Assembly: GCF_004358675.1 (NCBI RefSeq)
Contig: NZ_SMZO01000013.1
Span: 1 to 64,000, forward strand
DNA: 64,000 bases
Reading direction: 5' to 3'
From: Meridianimarinicoccus aquatilis
GTDB lineage: Bacteria; Pseudomonadota; Alphaproteobacteria; Rhodobacterales; Rhodobacteraceae
The translations under genes and the position numbers were made by a program. Of the stretch, positions 46,540 through 55,515 are shown piece by piece (position 1 is the stretch's first letter; each line of letters starts with the position of its first letter). The notes under the pieces are model-generated. The model was not told the origin of the DNA and searched no databases. It saw only the letters and a list, made by a program, of their open reading frames with translations.

Positions 46540-49500
46540 TTAGCCGACCGACCACCAGCCGCGTTTTTTCGGCTTGGCTGGCTCTTCAGGCGCTGCTTCT
46601 GGCGCGGGGTCCTCAGCAACAGAGTCCGGCTCAGCGGCTGGAACAACCTCTGCAACCGTTTCGACCTCAGCCACCGCAACGGGGCTCTCTACCGGCGCTT
46701 CGGGCTCTGGTGACGCAAGTTCCTCAGCCTGAGGGGCAACTTCAGCAACCGGGGCAGCAGTCTCTTCAACAACGGCTGTCTCTGCCACAGGCTCAACAGG
46801 GTGTTCTATCTCTGCTGCTGGTTCTGCCAGGGCGTCTTGTTGCGCTTCGGCGACTGCCTGGACCACTTCGGCCACCTCAACGGCGGGGCTTGCTGGCTCA
46901 GAAGGGCTTTCTTCTGGGGCCGCCTCAGAGACGACGGAAACATCCGCTACAGGCTGCGCCTCTGGCGTGGCTTCGCCATCACTGGATGTAGGTGCGTCGC
47001 CGTTTGACGGCTGGGCAACATTTCCGTTGTCTTCGCCATTCTCCGCATCGCCACCATTTCCACCCCGCCGCCGCCGACGACGACGGCGCTTTTTCTTCGG
47101 TTTGCCTTCGTCATCGCCGCGAACCTCTTTGGGTTGCGACTCGGGCTGGGTAACCTCTGCCTCGGGCGCTTCTTCTACTTCGACGTCAATCTCTTCGGGC
47201 TCTTCATCCGGCATCTGCGACATGTCGATAGAGATGACAGGCGCGACCTTCTCGACCTTGCGTGTGGCCGTCTTGAACTTCTCAACCGAGAAATCAGGGC
47301 TGATCAGGTGCATGTCGGCCTCAACGCGGACAGCCATGCCATACCGCATCTCAAGCCGTGCGATATGCTCGCGCTTTTCGTTGATGAGGTAGTTGACGAT
47401 CGCGATGGGCGCTTTGACCAGAACTTCGCCGGACCGGTTGCGCACGCCTTCCTCTTCCAACTCGCGCAGGATCGACAGGGCAAGGTTATCATCGGAGCGG
47501 ACAAGCCCGGTGCCGTGGCAATGGGCGCAAGGCTTGGTCGTGGCTTCGATCATACCCGGACGCAAACGCTGCCGCGACATTTCCAGCAGACCAAAGCCCG
47601 AAATACGGCCCATTTGAATGCGCGCGCGGTCCGTCTTGAGCTTGTCTTTCAGGCGCTTCTCGACGGCGGCGTTGTTCTTGCGCTCTTCCATATCGATGAA
47701 GTCGATCACGATCAGACCAGCAAGGTCACGCAGGCGCATCTGGCGTGCGACCTCTTCGGCCGCCTCCAGGTTCGTCTTGAGCGCTGTATCTTCTATCGAG
47801 CCTTCTTTGGTCGATTTGCCCGAGTTCACGTCAACCGCCACCAGCGCTTCGGTCACGCCAATCACGATGTAACCGCCGGACCGCAGACGCACCGTTGGAT
47901 TGAACATTTCGGACAGGTAGCTTTCCACCTGATAGCGCGCGAACAAAGGCTGCGTTTCCGCGTAAGGCTTCACGTTTTTTGCATGGGACGGCATGATCAT
48001 TTTCATGAAGTCCTTGGCAATACGATAGCCAGCCTCGCCTTCCACGAACACTTCGTCGATGTCGCGGTTGTACAGATCACGGATCGACCGCTTGATCAGA
48101 TCGCCTTCGGCATAAATCGCGGCGGGTGCCACCGATTTGAGCGTCAGTTCACGGATCTGTTCCCACAGACGTTGGAGATACTCATAGTCGCGCTTGATCT
48201 CGGCTTTGGTCCGCTTGGCCCCCGCCGTGCGCACAATAAGGCCTGCGCCGCGTGGCACATCAATCTCTGTCGCAATTTGCTTGAGCTTCTTGCGGTCCTG
48301 CACATTCGTGATCTTGCGGCTGATGCCGCCGCCGCGCGCAGTATTCGGCATCAAAACGCAGTAACGGCCAGCCAGCGACAGGTATGTCGTCAAAGCCGCG
48401 CCCTTGTTGCCACGTTCTTCCTTGACCACCTGAACCAGCATGATCTGGCGAACTTTGACCACTTCCTGAATCTTGTAGCGGCGCGGACGCGGTTTGCGCG
48501 GCGGCCGGATATCTTCGGGCGTGTCATCATCCGCAACCGACTCGATCTGGCGATCTTCGGTTTCCGCAGCCTCCTCAACGGGGGAATCTGCATCGTCAAT
48601 TTCAGCGGGGCGTTCGTCGCTGTCATCCTCATCCGCAGGGCGGCTTTCGACATCCACGGCCCCGTGCACTACGGCGTCGGGACCATCATGGCGTGCAGCC
48701 ATGGTCGTCGGCGGTGTGTCGTCGTCCTTCGGCGTCGTGTCGTCGTCCGACGCAGGCTCTTCCGCGACAGTCTTAGTGTCACTTGAGGGTGTTTCCGCGT
48801 CCACTTCCACCGCTGCCGCCTCAGGTGCGGGACCATCTTCAGCTTGGTCAGGCACCGCAACTTCAGCGGGCGAAGCCACATTTTCAACAGCCGGGGCTTC
48901 TACGACGACTTCGGAAACTGGAGCTTCAGCCACAACACCGGGTTCGGCCGCAGGTTCAACCTGCGTGTCCGTCTCCGGCGTTTCTACGGCAGACACCTTC
49001 GGTGTGCGCTGCGTGCCGGAATCGTTCATATCCTCGACGTGGTCGACAACCTCGGCACCTTGTGACGCATCATCACCCAGATCGACCATTTCCATGCCGG
49101 GAATGCTTGCCGGAGCAATAGCATCCGGCAGGTCATTTGAAGCGTCTTGCGGTGCATCCGCAGGAGCCGCATCCGCGTCGCGATTGCGATCTGATCTGCT
49201 GCGACGGGTCCGAGACCGGCGCGGTTTTCCGCCAGACTTCTCAGACGAGGCGTCAGACGGCTTGTCGCCCGGCTCAGCATCGTCTTCGTCTCGCTGAGAC
49301 TGGTCATAGGCCAGTTCTTCGGCCATCAGTGCTTCGCGGTCAGCCACCGGGATCTGATAGTAATCGGGGTGAATTTCGCTGAACGCCAAGAACCCGTGGC
49401 GATTGCCACCATAGTCCACGAACGCCGCCTGCAGCGATGGTTCGACCCGAGTTACCTTTGCAAGATAGATGTTGCCTGCAAGTTGTCGTTTGTTTTCGGA

Positions 49501-49593
49501 CTCAAAATCGAATTCTTCGACCTTGTTTCCATCGACGACGACAACGCGGGTTTCTTCCGCATGCGTCGCATCGATAAGCATTTTCTTAGCCAT
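46540..49593 (-). CDS. rne: Ribonuclease E/G family protein (RNase E)
   Basis: Essential endonuclease of 1017 residues that starts mRNA decay. The catalytic core is normal: S1 start (MAKKMLIDATHAEETRVVVV), RNase-H-like part, DNase-I-like metal site (VAVDVNSGKS; IVIDFIDMEE) and the zinc link CAHCHGTG near residue 650. An acidic, low-complexity insertion of about 270 residues (about 98-375) splits the S1 domain, as reported for alphaproteobacterial enzymes. The Pro/Glu/Ala-rich C-terminal tail (from about 790) is the degradosome scaffold and contains the basic patch PKKKRRRRRRRRGG. No paired gene follows it. Confidence 0.95.
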   Translation of the reverse strand: MAKKMLIDATHAEETRVVVVDGNKVEEFDFESENKRQLAGNIYLAKVTRVEPSLQAAFVDYGGNRHGFLAFSEIHPDYYQIPVADREALMAEELAYDQSQRDEDDAEPGDKPSDASSEKSGGKPRRSRTRRSRSDRNRDADAAPADAPQDASNDLPDAIAPASIPGMEMVDLGDDASQGAEVVDHVEDMNDSGTQRTPKVSAVETPETDTQVEPAAEPGVVAEAPVSEVVVEAPAVENVASPAEVAVPDQAEDGPAPEAAAVEVDAETPSSDTKTVAEEPASDDDTTPKDDDTPPTTMAARHDGPDAVVHGAVDVESRPADEDDSDERPAEIDDADSPVEEAAETEDRQIESVADDDTPEDIRPPRKPRPRRYKIQEVVKVRQIMLVQVVKEERGNKGAALTTYLSLAGRYCVLMPNTARGGGISRKITNVQDRKKLKQIATEIDVPRGAGLIVRTAGAKRTKAEIKRDYEYLQRLWEQIRELTLKSVAPAAIYAEGDLIKRSIRDLYNRDIDEVFVEGEAGYRIAKDFMKMIMPSHAKNVKPYAETQPLFARYQVESYLSEMFNPTVRLRSGGYIVIGVTEALVAVDVNSGKSTKEGSIEDTALKTNLEAAEEVARQMRLRDLAGLIVIDFIDMEERKNNAAVEKRLKDKLKTDRARIQMGRISGFGLLEMSRQRLRPGMIEATTKPCAHCHGTGLVRSDDNLALSILRELEEEGVRNRSGEVLVKAPIAIVNYLINEKREHIARLEMRYGMAVRVEADMHLISPDFSVEKFKTATRKVEKVAPVISIDMSQMPDEEPEEIDVEVEEAPEAEVTQPESQPKEVRGDDEGKPKKKRRRRRRRRGGNGGDAENGEDNGNVAQPSNGDAPTSSDGEATPEAQPVADVSVVSEAAPEESPSEPASPAVEVAEVVQAVAEAQQDALAEPAAEIEHPVEPVAETAVVEETAAPVAEVAPQAEELASPEPEAPVESPVAVAEVETVAEVVPAAEPDSVAEDPAPEAAPEEPAKPKKRGWWSVG

Positions 49594-50008
49594 GAAGTCT
49601 CTTTGCGCCTTCGCAACCCCGGTGGTGGCCTCTCAAGGCGATAACCGGGTTGGGGGCGTCTTGTTACGGTGACGATACCAAAGGCGTCTGCCCGCGCAGG
49701 ACAGAGCGGCCAATGGGCCGTTGCTGCTGCGGTGACTGTCCGTTCGGCTCTCATCACATTTTTCCCAAGGCACGTTGAAGTGCCCATAAATAATCCAGAG
49801 CGTGAATTCGCCTGGGGTGTCGTGCCCGCATTGGGGCGTCTTTCGTCTGTCGAACCGGTGGCTGGTTAATCGCGCCAAGCCGATCCAAGCAGGGAAATCT
49901 TCAGGGCAGACATGCTGCCATGTCCTGTCATTAAACCCGCCAAGGGCGAAATGACAATGGTAATTACGAAATATCCCCGTGATGCGCTCGCGCCACAGGG
50001 GCACACGC
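49594..50008 (-). promoter_or_regulatory. Long leader/intergenic region upstream of rne
   Basis: 415 bases without a convincing gene lie between dctD and rne. In gammaproteobacteria the rne leader is long and mediates feedback by RNase E; the length here would fit. I can see no clear promoter or conserved stem-loop. Antisense readings in this stretch lack ribosome sites. Confidence 0.35.
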
Positions 50009-51334
50009 CTAGGTATAGTCGCTGCGCACCAACCCGTATTTGGCCATTTTTTCGTTAAGGGTTCGGCGCGGCAGGCACAGCTCTTCCATGACGCGCGCGA
50101 CGGATCCCTGGTGTCGGCGCATGGTGTTGTCGATCAGCATCCGCTCAAAGGCTTCCACGTATTCTTTCAACGGCTTGCCCTCTTGCGTTACCTGCGTGAC
50201 CGGCAGCGCCACGGCATCATTGTCAGAAATCAGCAGCGATGTAATTGACCCGCCGCCCCGGCGGCTTTGCAAAACCGCACGCTCTGCCACGTTCATCAAT
50301 TGACGAACATTGCCCGGCCACGGTGCCTGCAACAGTTGGGCTGCCTCTTGTGGCGTGACCTGCGGGGCCGCCGCGCCGTATTCTTCGGCAAAATTCTGGG
50401 TGAAATCGCCGAACAAAAGCAAGATGTCCTCTCCGCGTTCCCGCAGGGGCGGCAAGGACAGGTGCAGCGCCGACAGCCGGTGATACAGATCCGGGCGAAG
50501 GTCTTGCGCCCCCTGCCCCGGCACAGCCTGCGTCCCGCAGATAGAGATTATGCGCGGACTGCTCGGCGCAGAGCCCTCATCAAGATAAGACACCAGACGG
50601 GCTTGTGCCGCAGGGCTCAACGTCTGAACATCCTCAAGCATCAAGACACCGTTGCGCGCCTCAAGCAGCGCCGCCGGCCCGCCATCGTTTCCGTCGCCAA
50701 AGATGCGCGCGATCTGGCCGGCTTCGTCATGTTCGCCGCAGAACACCTGAACCAAAGGGCGCGATGCACGTGCACCCACCGCATGAAGGGCCCGCCCCAC
50801 AAGGGTCTTGCCGGTTCCTGTTTCTCCATCGATCAGCACCGGAGCGTCGGCTTGGGCAAGATCAAGAATATCTTCGCGCAGACGGACCATCGCTGGACAT
50901 TCGCCAATGAGCTTTGTCGCTGCGGCGTCCCCGCTGGCCAACTCGTTCCGCAACGCCCGGTTTTCCAGCGCGAGTTTGCGCGCACTGACAGCCCGCTGGA
51001 CGATGTCTGTCATATGCTCGGGGTCAAAAGGCTTTTCCAGAAAATCAAACGCACCGATGCGCATCGCTTCGACTGCCATTGGCACATCGCCATGGCCAGT
51101 GATCAGCACAACGGGAAGCGCGCTGTCATGGTGCATCAGACGGCGCAAGAACGTCATCCCATCCATTTCCGGCATGCGAATATCGGACAACACGACCCCC
51201 GGATAGCCAGAGCCGACAACCTTCAGCGCCTCTCGCGCGCTGGCGAATGTTTCGGTTTCATATCCTGACAAGACCAACCACTGGCTGATCGACTGGCGCA
51301 TGTCCATTTCGTCATCGACAATCGCAACCTTCAT
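50009..51334 (-). CDS. dctD: C4-dicarboxylate response regulator DctD-like (NtrC family, GAFTGA-less)
   Basis: A 441-residue response regulator: receiver domain with phospho-acceptor Asp51 (VVLSDIRMPEMDGM), an AAA+ domain with Walker A GETGTGKT at residues 170-177, and a Fis-type helix-turn-helix at the C-terminus (SVARVMEELCLPRRTLNEKM). The sigma54-contact motif GAFTGA is missing; the corresponding place (about 211-225) reads IFGDGNDGGPAALLEA. Like the GAFTGA-less NtrC of Rhodobacter capsulatus, it may activate through another sigma factor or not need remodelling. It lies 22 bases downstream of dctB. Confidence 0.88.
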   Translation of the reverse strand: MKVAIVDDEMDMRQSISQWLVLSGYETETFASAREALKVVGSGYPGVVLSDIRMPEMDGMTFLRRLMHHDSALPVVLITGHGDVPMAVEAMRIGAFDFLEKPFDPEHMTDIVQRAVSARKLALENRALRNELASGDAAATKLIGECPAMVRLREDILDLAQADAPVLIDGETGTGKTLVGRALHAVGARASRPLVQVFCGEHDEAGQIARIFGDGNDGGPAALLEARNGVLMLEDVQTLSPAAQARLVSYLDEGSAPSSPRIISICGTQAVPGQGAQDLRPDLYHRLSALHLSLPPLRERGEDILLLFGDFTQNFAEEYGAAAPQVTPQEAAQLLQAPWPGNVRQLMNVAERAVLQSRRGGGSITSLLISDNDAVALPVTQVTQEGKPLKEYVEAFERMLIDNTMRRHQGSVARVMEELCLPRRTLNEKMAKYGLVRSDYT

Positions 51335-51356
51335 ATCAGGCTCCTCTCGGGTTCAT

Positions 51357-53114
51357 CTATTGTGCCGCAATGCGGTCATCGCCGAATTTCGGCAACTGGA
51401 CTTCGAAAACTGCGCCGCCCTCGGGTCGGTTCCGCGCTGTCAGGCGGCCGCCAAGATCGGCGACGATGCTGCTGGAAATCGCGAGCCCCAGCCCAACACC
51501 GTCTCCTGCTGCCTTGGTAGTATAAAATGGCTCAAACAAAGCATCGAGATCCACGATGCCAGTCCCATTGTCCAACACAGACAGCGTCACCTGATCCCCT
51601 GCGACCAGAATGATGTCAATCTGCGGGTCGGGCCGCCCCCTTGTGGCATCCACCGCGTTGCGCAGCAAATTCACGATGACCTGTTCAAGGCGAAACTGTT
51701 CGGCAAGCACATCTGCGGCGGCATCCGGCAAACTGACAGTCAGCCCTATGGCGCGCTGGCGGAATTGCGGTTGCATCATGGCAAGCGAACTGTCCACAGC
51801 GGCCCGAAGGTCTACTCGGCCAATCGCGTCGCCCCCCTTGCTCGCATAGGATTTTAGCTGCCGGGTAATTGCCGCCATCCGATCAATAAGATCGTTGATC
51901 CGCTGAAAACTGACGATGGCTTCTTCGCTTCTTTGGCGGCGCACTAACAGGCGGGCACCGGCCAGATAAGTTTTCATCGCGGCCAATGGCTGGTTCAACT
52001 CATGGCTGACCGCAGCCGACATTTCGCCGAGTGCAGCCAGTTTTGACGATTGCGCGATAGTCTGCTCTGCGACCTCAAGGCTTCTTTCCGCTTTTTGCCG
52101 TTCGGAAATCTCGCGTTGCAGCAACAGGTTCAGCTTCCGAAGCTCAGCCGATTCCCGCTGAAGCCTTAAAGATCGTCGTTCCGCCGCCCGTGACGTCAGA
52201 TAGAACAGGCCCGCCGCCATAATCGCGAATGCCATGACCTGTAACGCGACGACCGACGCAACACGCTCGCGCACAGGGGTGTAGGTTGAAAAACTGACGA
52301 TGCGCCATCCTTGAAACGGCACCCGCGCCTGACTTCGCATCACGGACTGCCCATCAAGCACGCTGTTTTCGGCGTCGAACACGTCGGTACGTGCCCGCAA
52401 TGCGCGCACCAACGCGTTTTTTGGGGGCTCTTGCGCCAAGGCGGCGGCTTCGGTCTTTCCCCGCCAACGCGGTTCCGTGGTCAACAGCACGACATCATTA
52501 CTGTCTTTGACGATAACTGCTTCGCTTATCCCATCCCAGCTTCGCTCATATTTGAACAGATCCACTTCGACGGTGATTACGCCCAACAATTCACCCGCCC
52601 GCGTCAGTTTGCGCGAGTAGACAAACAAGGGTCGGCCTACATCCCCAAAGATAGAGGTGAAAACGGTGGTGTCCGCACGCAATGCATCGACCATGTAGGG
52701 TTCGTTGCGATGTTCTTTGCCGATATCCACCCGGTCGGACGATGCGACTGTGCGCCCATCTCGATCCAGCAGCATCAAGCGTGCCACGCCCAGTTCATCA
52801 CGGTATTCGATCAACCGCTGCGAGCTTTGTGAAAAGTCTCGCGACTCAAGCGCCGAAGTCAGCAACGGGTCGCGCGCCAAAAGCTGGGGCACGATGGAAC
52901 TACGGCGCAACTCGCTCATGACATTCCCGGCAAAAAGGGTCAGTCGTAGCTCCGCCTGATTGCGGATGGCTTCGGTGCGGCGCGCACCCAAAACCGTAAT
53001 GGTCACCCCGATCACAACCAGAGCAACCGCAATCAATGCAGCAAATGCCAAACGCTGACGCGTTCGATTTGGTAAATTAAAAAAGCCCTCTGCGTCGGGC
53101 TGTGCAGCACTCAT
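51357..53114 (-). CDS. dctB: C4-dicarboxylate sensor histidine kinase DctB-like
   Basis: A 585-residue membrane sensor. Two membrane segments (about 20-45 and 290-310) flank a periplasmic dCache-like domain. The kinase core has the H-box LGEMSAAVSHELNQPLAAMK near residue 365, the N-box VIVNLLRNAVDAT and G-boxes DNGTGIVDLDALFEPFYTTK and GVGLGLAISSSI. It phosphorylates the regulator encoded next to it. No dctPQM or dctA gene is adjacent. Confidence 0.9.
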   Translation of the reverse strand: MSAAQPDAEGFFNLPNRTRQRLAFAALIAVALVVIGVTITVLGARRTEAIRNQAELRLTLFAGNVMSELRRSSIVPQLLARDPLLTSALESRDFSQSSQRLIEYRDELGVARLMLLDRDGRTVASSDRVDIGKEHRNEPYMVDALRADTTVFTSIFGDVGRPLFVYSRKLTRAGELLGVITVEVDLFKYERSWDGISEAVIVKDSNDVVLLTTEPRWRGKTEAAALAQEPPKNALVRALRARTDVFDAENSVLDGQSVMRSQARVPFQGWRIVSFSTYTPVRERVASVVALQVMAFAIMAAGLFYLTSRAAERRSLRLQRESAELRKLNLLLQREISERQKAERSLEVAEQTIAQSSKLAALGEMSAAVSHELNQPLAAMKTYLAGARLLVRRQRSEEAIVSFQRINDLIDRMAAITRQLKSYASKGGDAIGRVDLRAAVDSSLAMMQPQFRQRAIGLTVSLPDAAADVLAEQFRLEQVIVNLLRNAVDATRGRPDPQIDIILVAGDQVTLSVLDNGTGIVDLDALFEPFYTTKAAGDGVGLGLAISSSIVADLGGRLTARNRPEGGAVFEVQLPKFGDDRIAAQ

Positions 53115-53238
53115 GCCTAAAAGTGCCTCTGCGCCGCTGCAATTGCCAGCAGTAACTGAAGCACGCCCGCCCGGCAGGCAATCCCCCGCCGATGCGCGCC
53201 ATCAATGCGCGCATCCCCTTTGTAAGCATCCGGAACGA

Positions 53239-53907
53239 TCAGGCTGTTTCCAATGCCCCGGAAATGGCTGAGAACAAAAGCATGCCATCGGTCCCGCCCT
53301 GCATCGGGTCAATTGCACGCTCTGGATGCGGCATCAAACCGAGCACGCGCCGGTTTTCCGAAAGAATGCCCGCGATGTCACCAACAGACCCGTTCGGATT
53401 GTCGGCGTAACGATACGCAACGCGATCATCGCCATCCAATCGCGCCAGCAATTCCGGATCAGCGGTGTAATTCCCGTCGTGATGCGCGATCGGATAGACA
53501 ACGTCCTGCCCCGCCTCATATCCCGCTGTGAACGGACTGTTGGATGTCACAACGTTGAGCGTAACGGGCTTGCACAGGAATTTCAGCCCCGCATTGCGCA
53601 TCAGGGCACCGGGCAACAGTCCCGATTCGACGAGAACCTGAAACCCATTACAGATGCCAAGAACCATGCCGCCGCGATCGGCATGCGCAATCACGGCCCG
53701 GCAGATCGGTGAACGGGCGGCAATCGCCCCGCATCGCAGGTAGTCACCATAAGAAAACCCACCGGGCAGACCGACAATGTCGACCCCATCCGGCAAAGAG
53801 GTTTCCTTGTGCCAAACCATAACGGGGTCGATCCCGGCAGCGCGAAAGGCAACGGCAAGGTCGCGGTCACAGTTCGATCCGGGAAAAACGACAACGGCTG
53901 CGCGCAT
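53239..53907 (-). CDS. purQ: Phosphoribosylformylglycinamidine synthase subunit PurQ
   Basis: Glutaminase subunit (222 residues) of the three-part FGAM synthase in purine synthesis. The class-I amidotransferase motif [20 protein letters not shown] holds the nucleophile cysteine near residue 86, and [19 protein letters not shown] holds the His/Glu dyad. The ATG shares one base with the end of purS. In-operon partners are purS and purC upstream. Confidence 0.95.
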   Translation of the reverse strand: MRAAVVVFPGSNCDRDLAVAFRAAGIDPVMVWHKETSLPDGVDIVGLPGGFSYGDYLRCGAIAARSPICRAVIAHADRGGMVLGICNGFQVLVESGLLPGALMRNAGLKFLCKPVTLNVVTSNSPFTAGYEAGQDVVYPIAHHDGNYTADPELLARLDGDDRVAYRYADNPNGSVGDIAGILSENRRVLGLMPHPERAIDPMQGGTDGMLLFSAISGALETA

Positions 53908-54146
53908 CAGGCGATCTCGATCCGGTAGCTTTCGATCACCGTATTGGCGAGCAGCTTTTCACACATCTGCTTGACCTCAACTTCGGCAGCTTCCGCATCA
54001 GAACCCGCCAGATCCAGTTCAATCACCTTGCCCTGACGCACGCCTTCGACGCCCCCAAACCCGAGCGAGCCGAGCGCGTGACGCACCGCTTCGCCTTGTG
54101 GGTCCAGAACACCGGGTTTCAGCATCACATGTACAACAGCTTTCAT
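53907..54146 (-). CDS. purS: Phosphoribosylformylglycinamidine synthase subunit PurS
   Basis: A 79-residue small subunit that holds PurQ and PurL together. Conserved parts are [20 protein letters not shown] and [20 protein letters not shown]. It lies 14 bases downstream of purC and meets the start of purQ. Confidence 0.94.
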   Translation of the reverse strand: MKAVVHVMLKPGVLDPQGEAVRHALGSLGFGGVEGVRQGKVIELDLAGSDAEAAEVEVKQMCEKLLANTVIESYRIEIA

Positions 54147-54160
54147 GCGCGCCCTTCCTT

Positions 54161-54922
54161 TCAGTTAATCAGCGTTGGCCGTGTGATCGGCTGCGCGTTC
54201 TTTGGCAACACTCCAAGGCGCCGCGCGAGTTCGGTATAAGCATCTGCAAGGTTGCCCAGATCCTGACGAAACACGTCTTTGTCCAGTTTCTGGCCAGTTT
54301 CGATGTCCCACAGACGGCAACTGTCAGGGCTGATTTCATCGGCAATGATCAACCGGTGGAAATCATTGTCCCACACGCGGCCAATTTCGATCTTGAAGTC
54401 CACAAGGCGGATACCCACCCCCATGAACACACCCGACAGGAAATCGTTCACCCGCAATGCAAGCGCGACCATGTCATCCATGTCCTGCTGACCTGCCCAC
54501 CCGAAGGCTGCGATGTGCTCTTCCGTGACCAGCGGGTCGCCCAGCTTGTCGTCCTTGTAATAGAATTCGACCACCGGGCGCGGCAAAACCTGGCCCTCTG
54601 GGATGCCCAGACGCTTGCTCATGGACCCTGCGGCACGGTTACGCACCACCACTTCAAGCGGGATGATTTCCACCTGCCGGATCAACTGCTCGCGCATATT
54701 GATGCGGCGAATGAAATGGGTGGGAACCCCGATATCGTTGAGACCGGCCATGAAAAACTCGGACAGCCGGTTGTTCAGCACACCCTTGCCTTCGATCACG
54801 TCGTGCTTTTGCGCGTTAAACGCTGTGGCATCGTCTTTGAAATACTGAACCAAAGTGCCGGGTTCCGGACCTTCATAGAGGATCTTGGCCTTGCCTTCGT
54901 AAATTTTTTTGCGGCGTGCCAT
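54161..54922 (-). CDS. purC: Phosphoribosylaminoimidazole-succinocarboxamide synthase
   Basis: SAICAR synthase of 253 residues. It starts [20 protein letters not shown] and carries [20 protein letters not shown] and [20 protein letters not shown] (family signatures). The ATG at 54922 follows CGGAGACACC; an upstream reading to 55093 runs into the divergent DUF1476 gene and is rejected. First gene of purC-purS-purQ. Confidence 0.96.
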   Translation of the reverse strand: MARRKKIYEGKAKILYEGPEPGTLVQYFKDDATAFNAQKHDVIEGKGVLNNRLSEFFMAGLNDIGVPTHFIRRINMREQLIRQVEIIPLEVVVRNRAAGSMSKRLGIPEGQVLPRPVVEFYYKDDKLGDPLVTEEHIAAFGWAGQQDMDDMVALALRVNDFLSGVFMGVGIRLVDFKIEIGRVWDNDFHRLIIADEISPDSCRLWDIETGQKLDKDVFRQDLGNLADAYTELARRLGVLPKNAQPITRPTLIN

Positions 54923-55092
54923 GGTGTCTCCGTTCTGGCAAAGCGTGCGCGGCGGCGCACTGTGGATTTCGCGCGTATACGGCAACGGATCAAGTGTCGC
55001 AAGAACAGCCCCGCCTAGGCCCTTGCCCGAACCGCCCACAACCCTCATAACCGGCACGCGCCTAACGGCCCCAGATGTAGAGGAGTACGGCA

Positions 55093-55404
55093 ATGAACAC
55101 CTTCAAGGATCGCGAAAACGCGTTCGAGAACAAATTCGCCCATGACGAGGAAATGCAGTTCCGCGCCTTGGCCCGTCGCAACAAGCTCACCGGCCTTTGG
55201 GCGGCAGAGCTTCTTGGCAAAACCGGCGGCGATGCCGATGCATATGCCGCTGAGGTCGTAAAATCGGATTTCGAAGAAGCCGGTCATGATGACGTTGTGC
55301 GCAAGCTTGTCGGCGATCTTGGCGATAAGGCCGATGAGGCAACTATCCGCGCCAAGATGGAAGAGATGCTGACCGTCGCCAAGGCGCAACTCGCAGACGA
55401 ATAA
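55093..55404 (+). CDS. F1-ATPase zeta subunit (DUF1476 inhibitor)
   Basis: A 103-residue helical protein of the DUF1476 family, whose Paracoccus member (zeta) inhibits ATP hydrolysis by F1. The N-terminal inhibitory segment [20 protein letters not shown] and the core [18 protein letters not shown] are conserved. AGGAGTACG precedes the ATG. It is divergent from purC. Confidence 0.92.
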   Translation: MNTFKDRENAFENKFAHDEEMQFRALARRNKLTGLWAAELLGKTGGDADAYAAEVVKSDFEEAGHDDVVRKLVGDLGDKADEATIRAKMEEMLTVAKAQLADE

Positions 55405-55419
55405 GCCCTTTGCAATTCT

Positions 55420-55449
55420 CGGGGGGCATTCGCGTCAGAGTGGCCCCCG
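55420..55449. terminator. Long hairpin after the zeta-subunit gene
   Basis: Arms of 12 bases (CGGGGGGCATTC / GAGTGGCCCCCG, one mismatch and one G-U pair) enclose a 6-base loop 15 bases after the stop. There is no T-tract, so it may end transcription inefficiently or protect the RNA. Confidence 0.5.
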
Positions 55450-55471
55450 GCGCAGTCCACACACCATCGCA

Positions 55472-55496
55472 GGGCAGCCGCGTGCAGGCTGTACCC
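55472..55496 (+). promoter_or_regulatory. Leader stem-loop ahead of the homocysteine methyltransferase gene
   Basis: GGGCAGCC pairs with GGCTG(TA)CCC around a 7-base loop, 19 bases upstream of the start and next to its AAGGAAG ribosome site. It does not match a SAM, SAH or cobalamin riboswitch that I know, and the leader (111 bases) is too short for the cobalamin class. Confidence 0.3.
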
Positions 55497-55515
55497 CGCA
55501 GGCAAGGAAGCCGAC

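Noticed and set aside
47134-48786. Long plus-strand ORF of 550 codons antisense to rne
   Set aside because: It lies wholly within the rne reading frame, has no ribosome site, and its composition (His/Arg/Asp/Val-rich) is what the complement of GC-rich coding sequence gives. The opposite frame is an unmistakable RNase E.
55405-55515. SAM, SAH or cobalamin riboswitch upstream of the homocysteine methyltransferase
   Set aside because: The leader is short and lacks the conserved cores of these classes that I know; only simple hairpins are visible.
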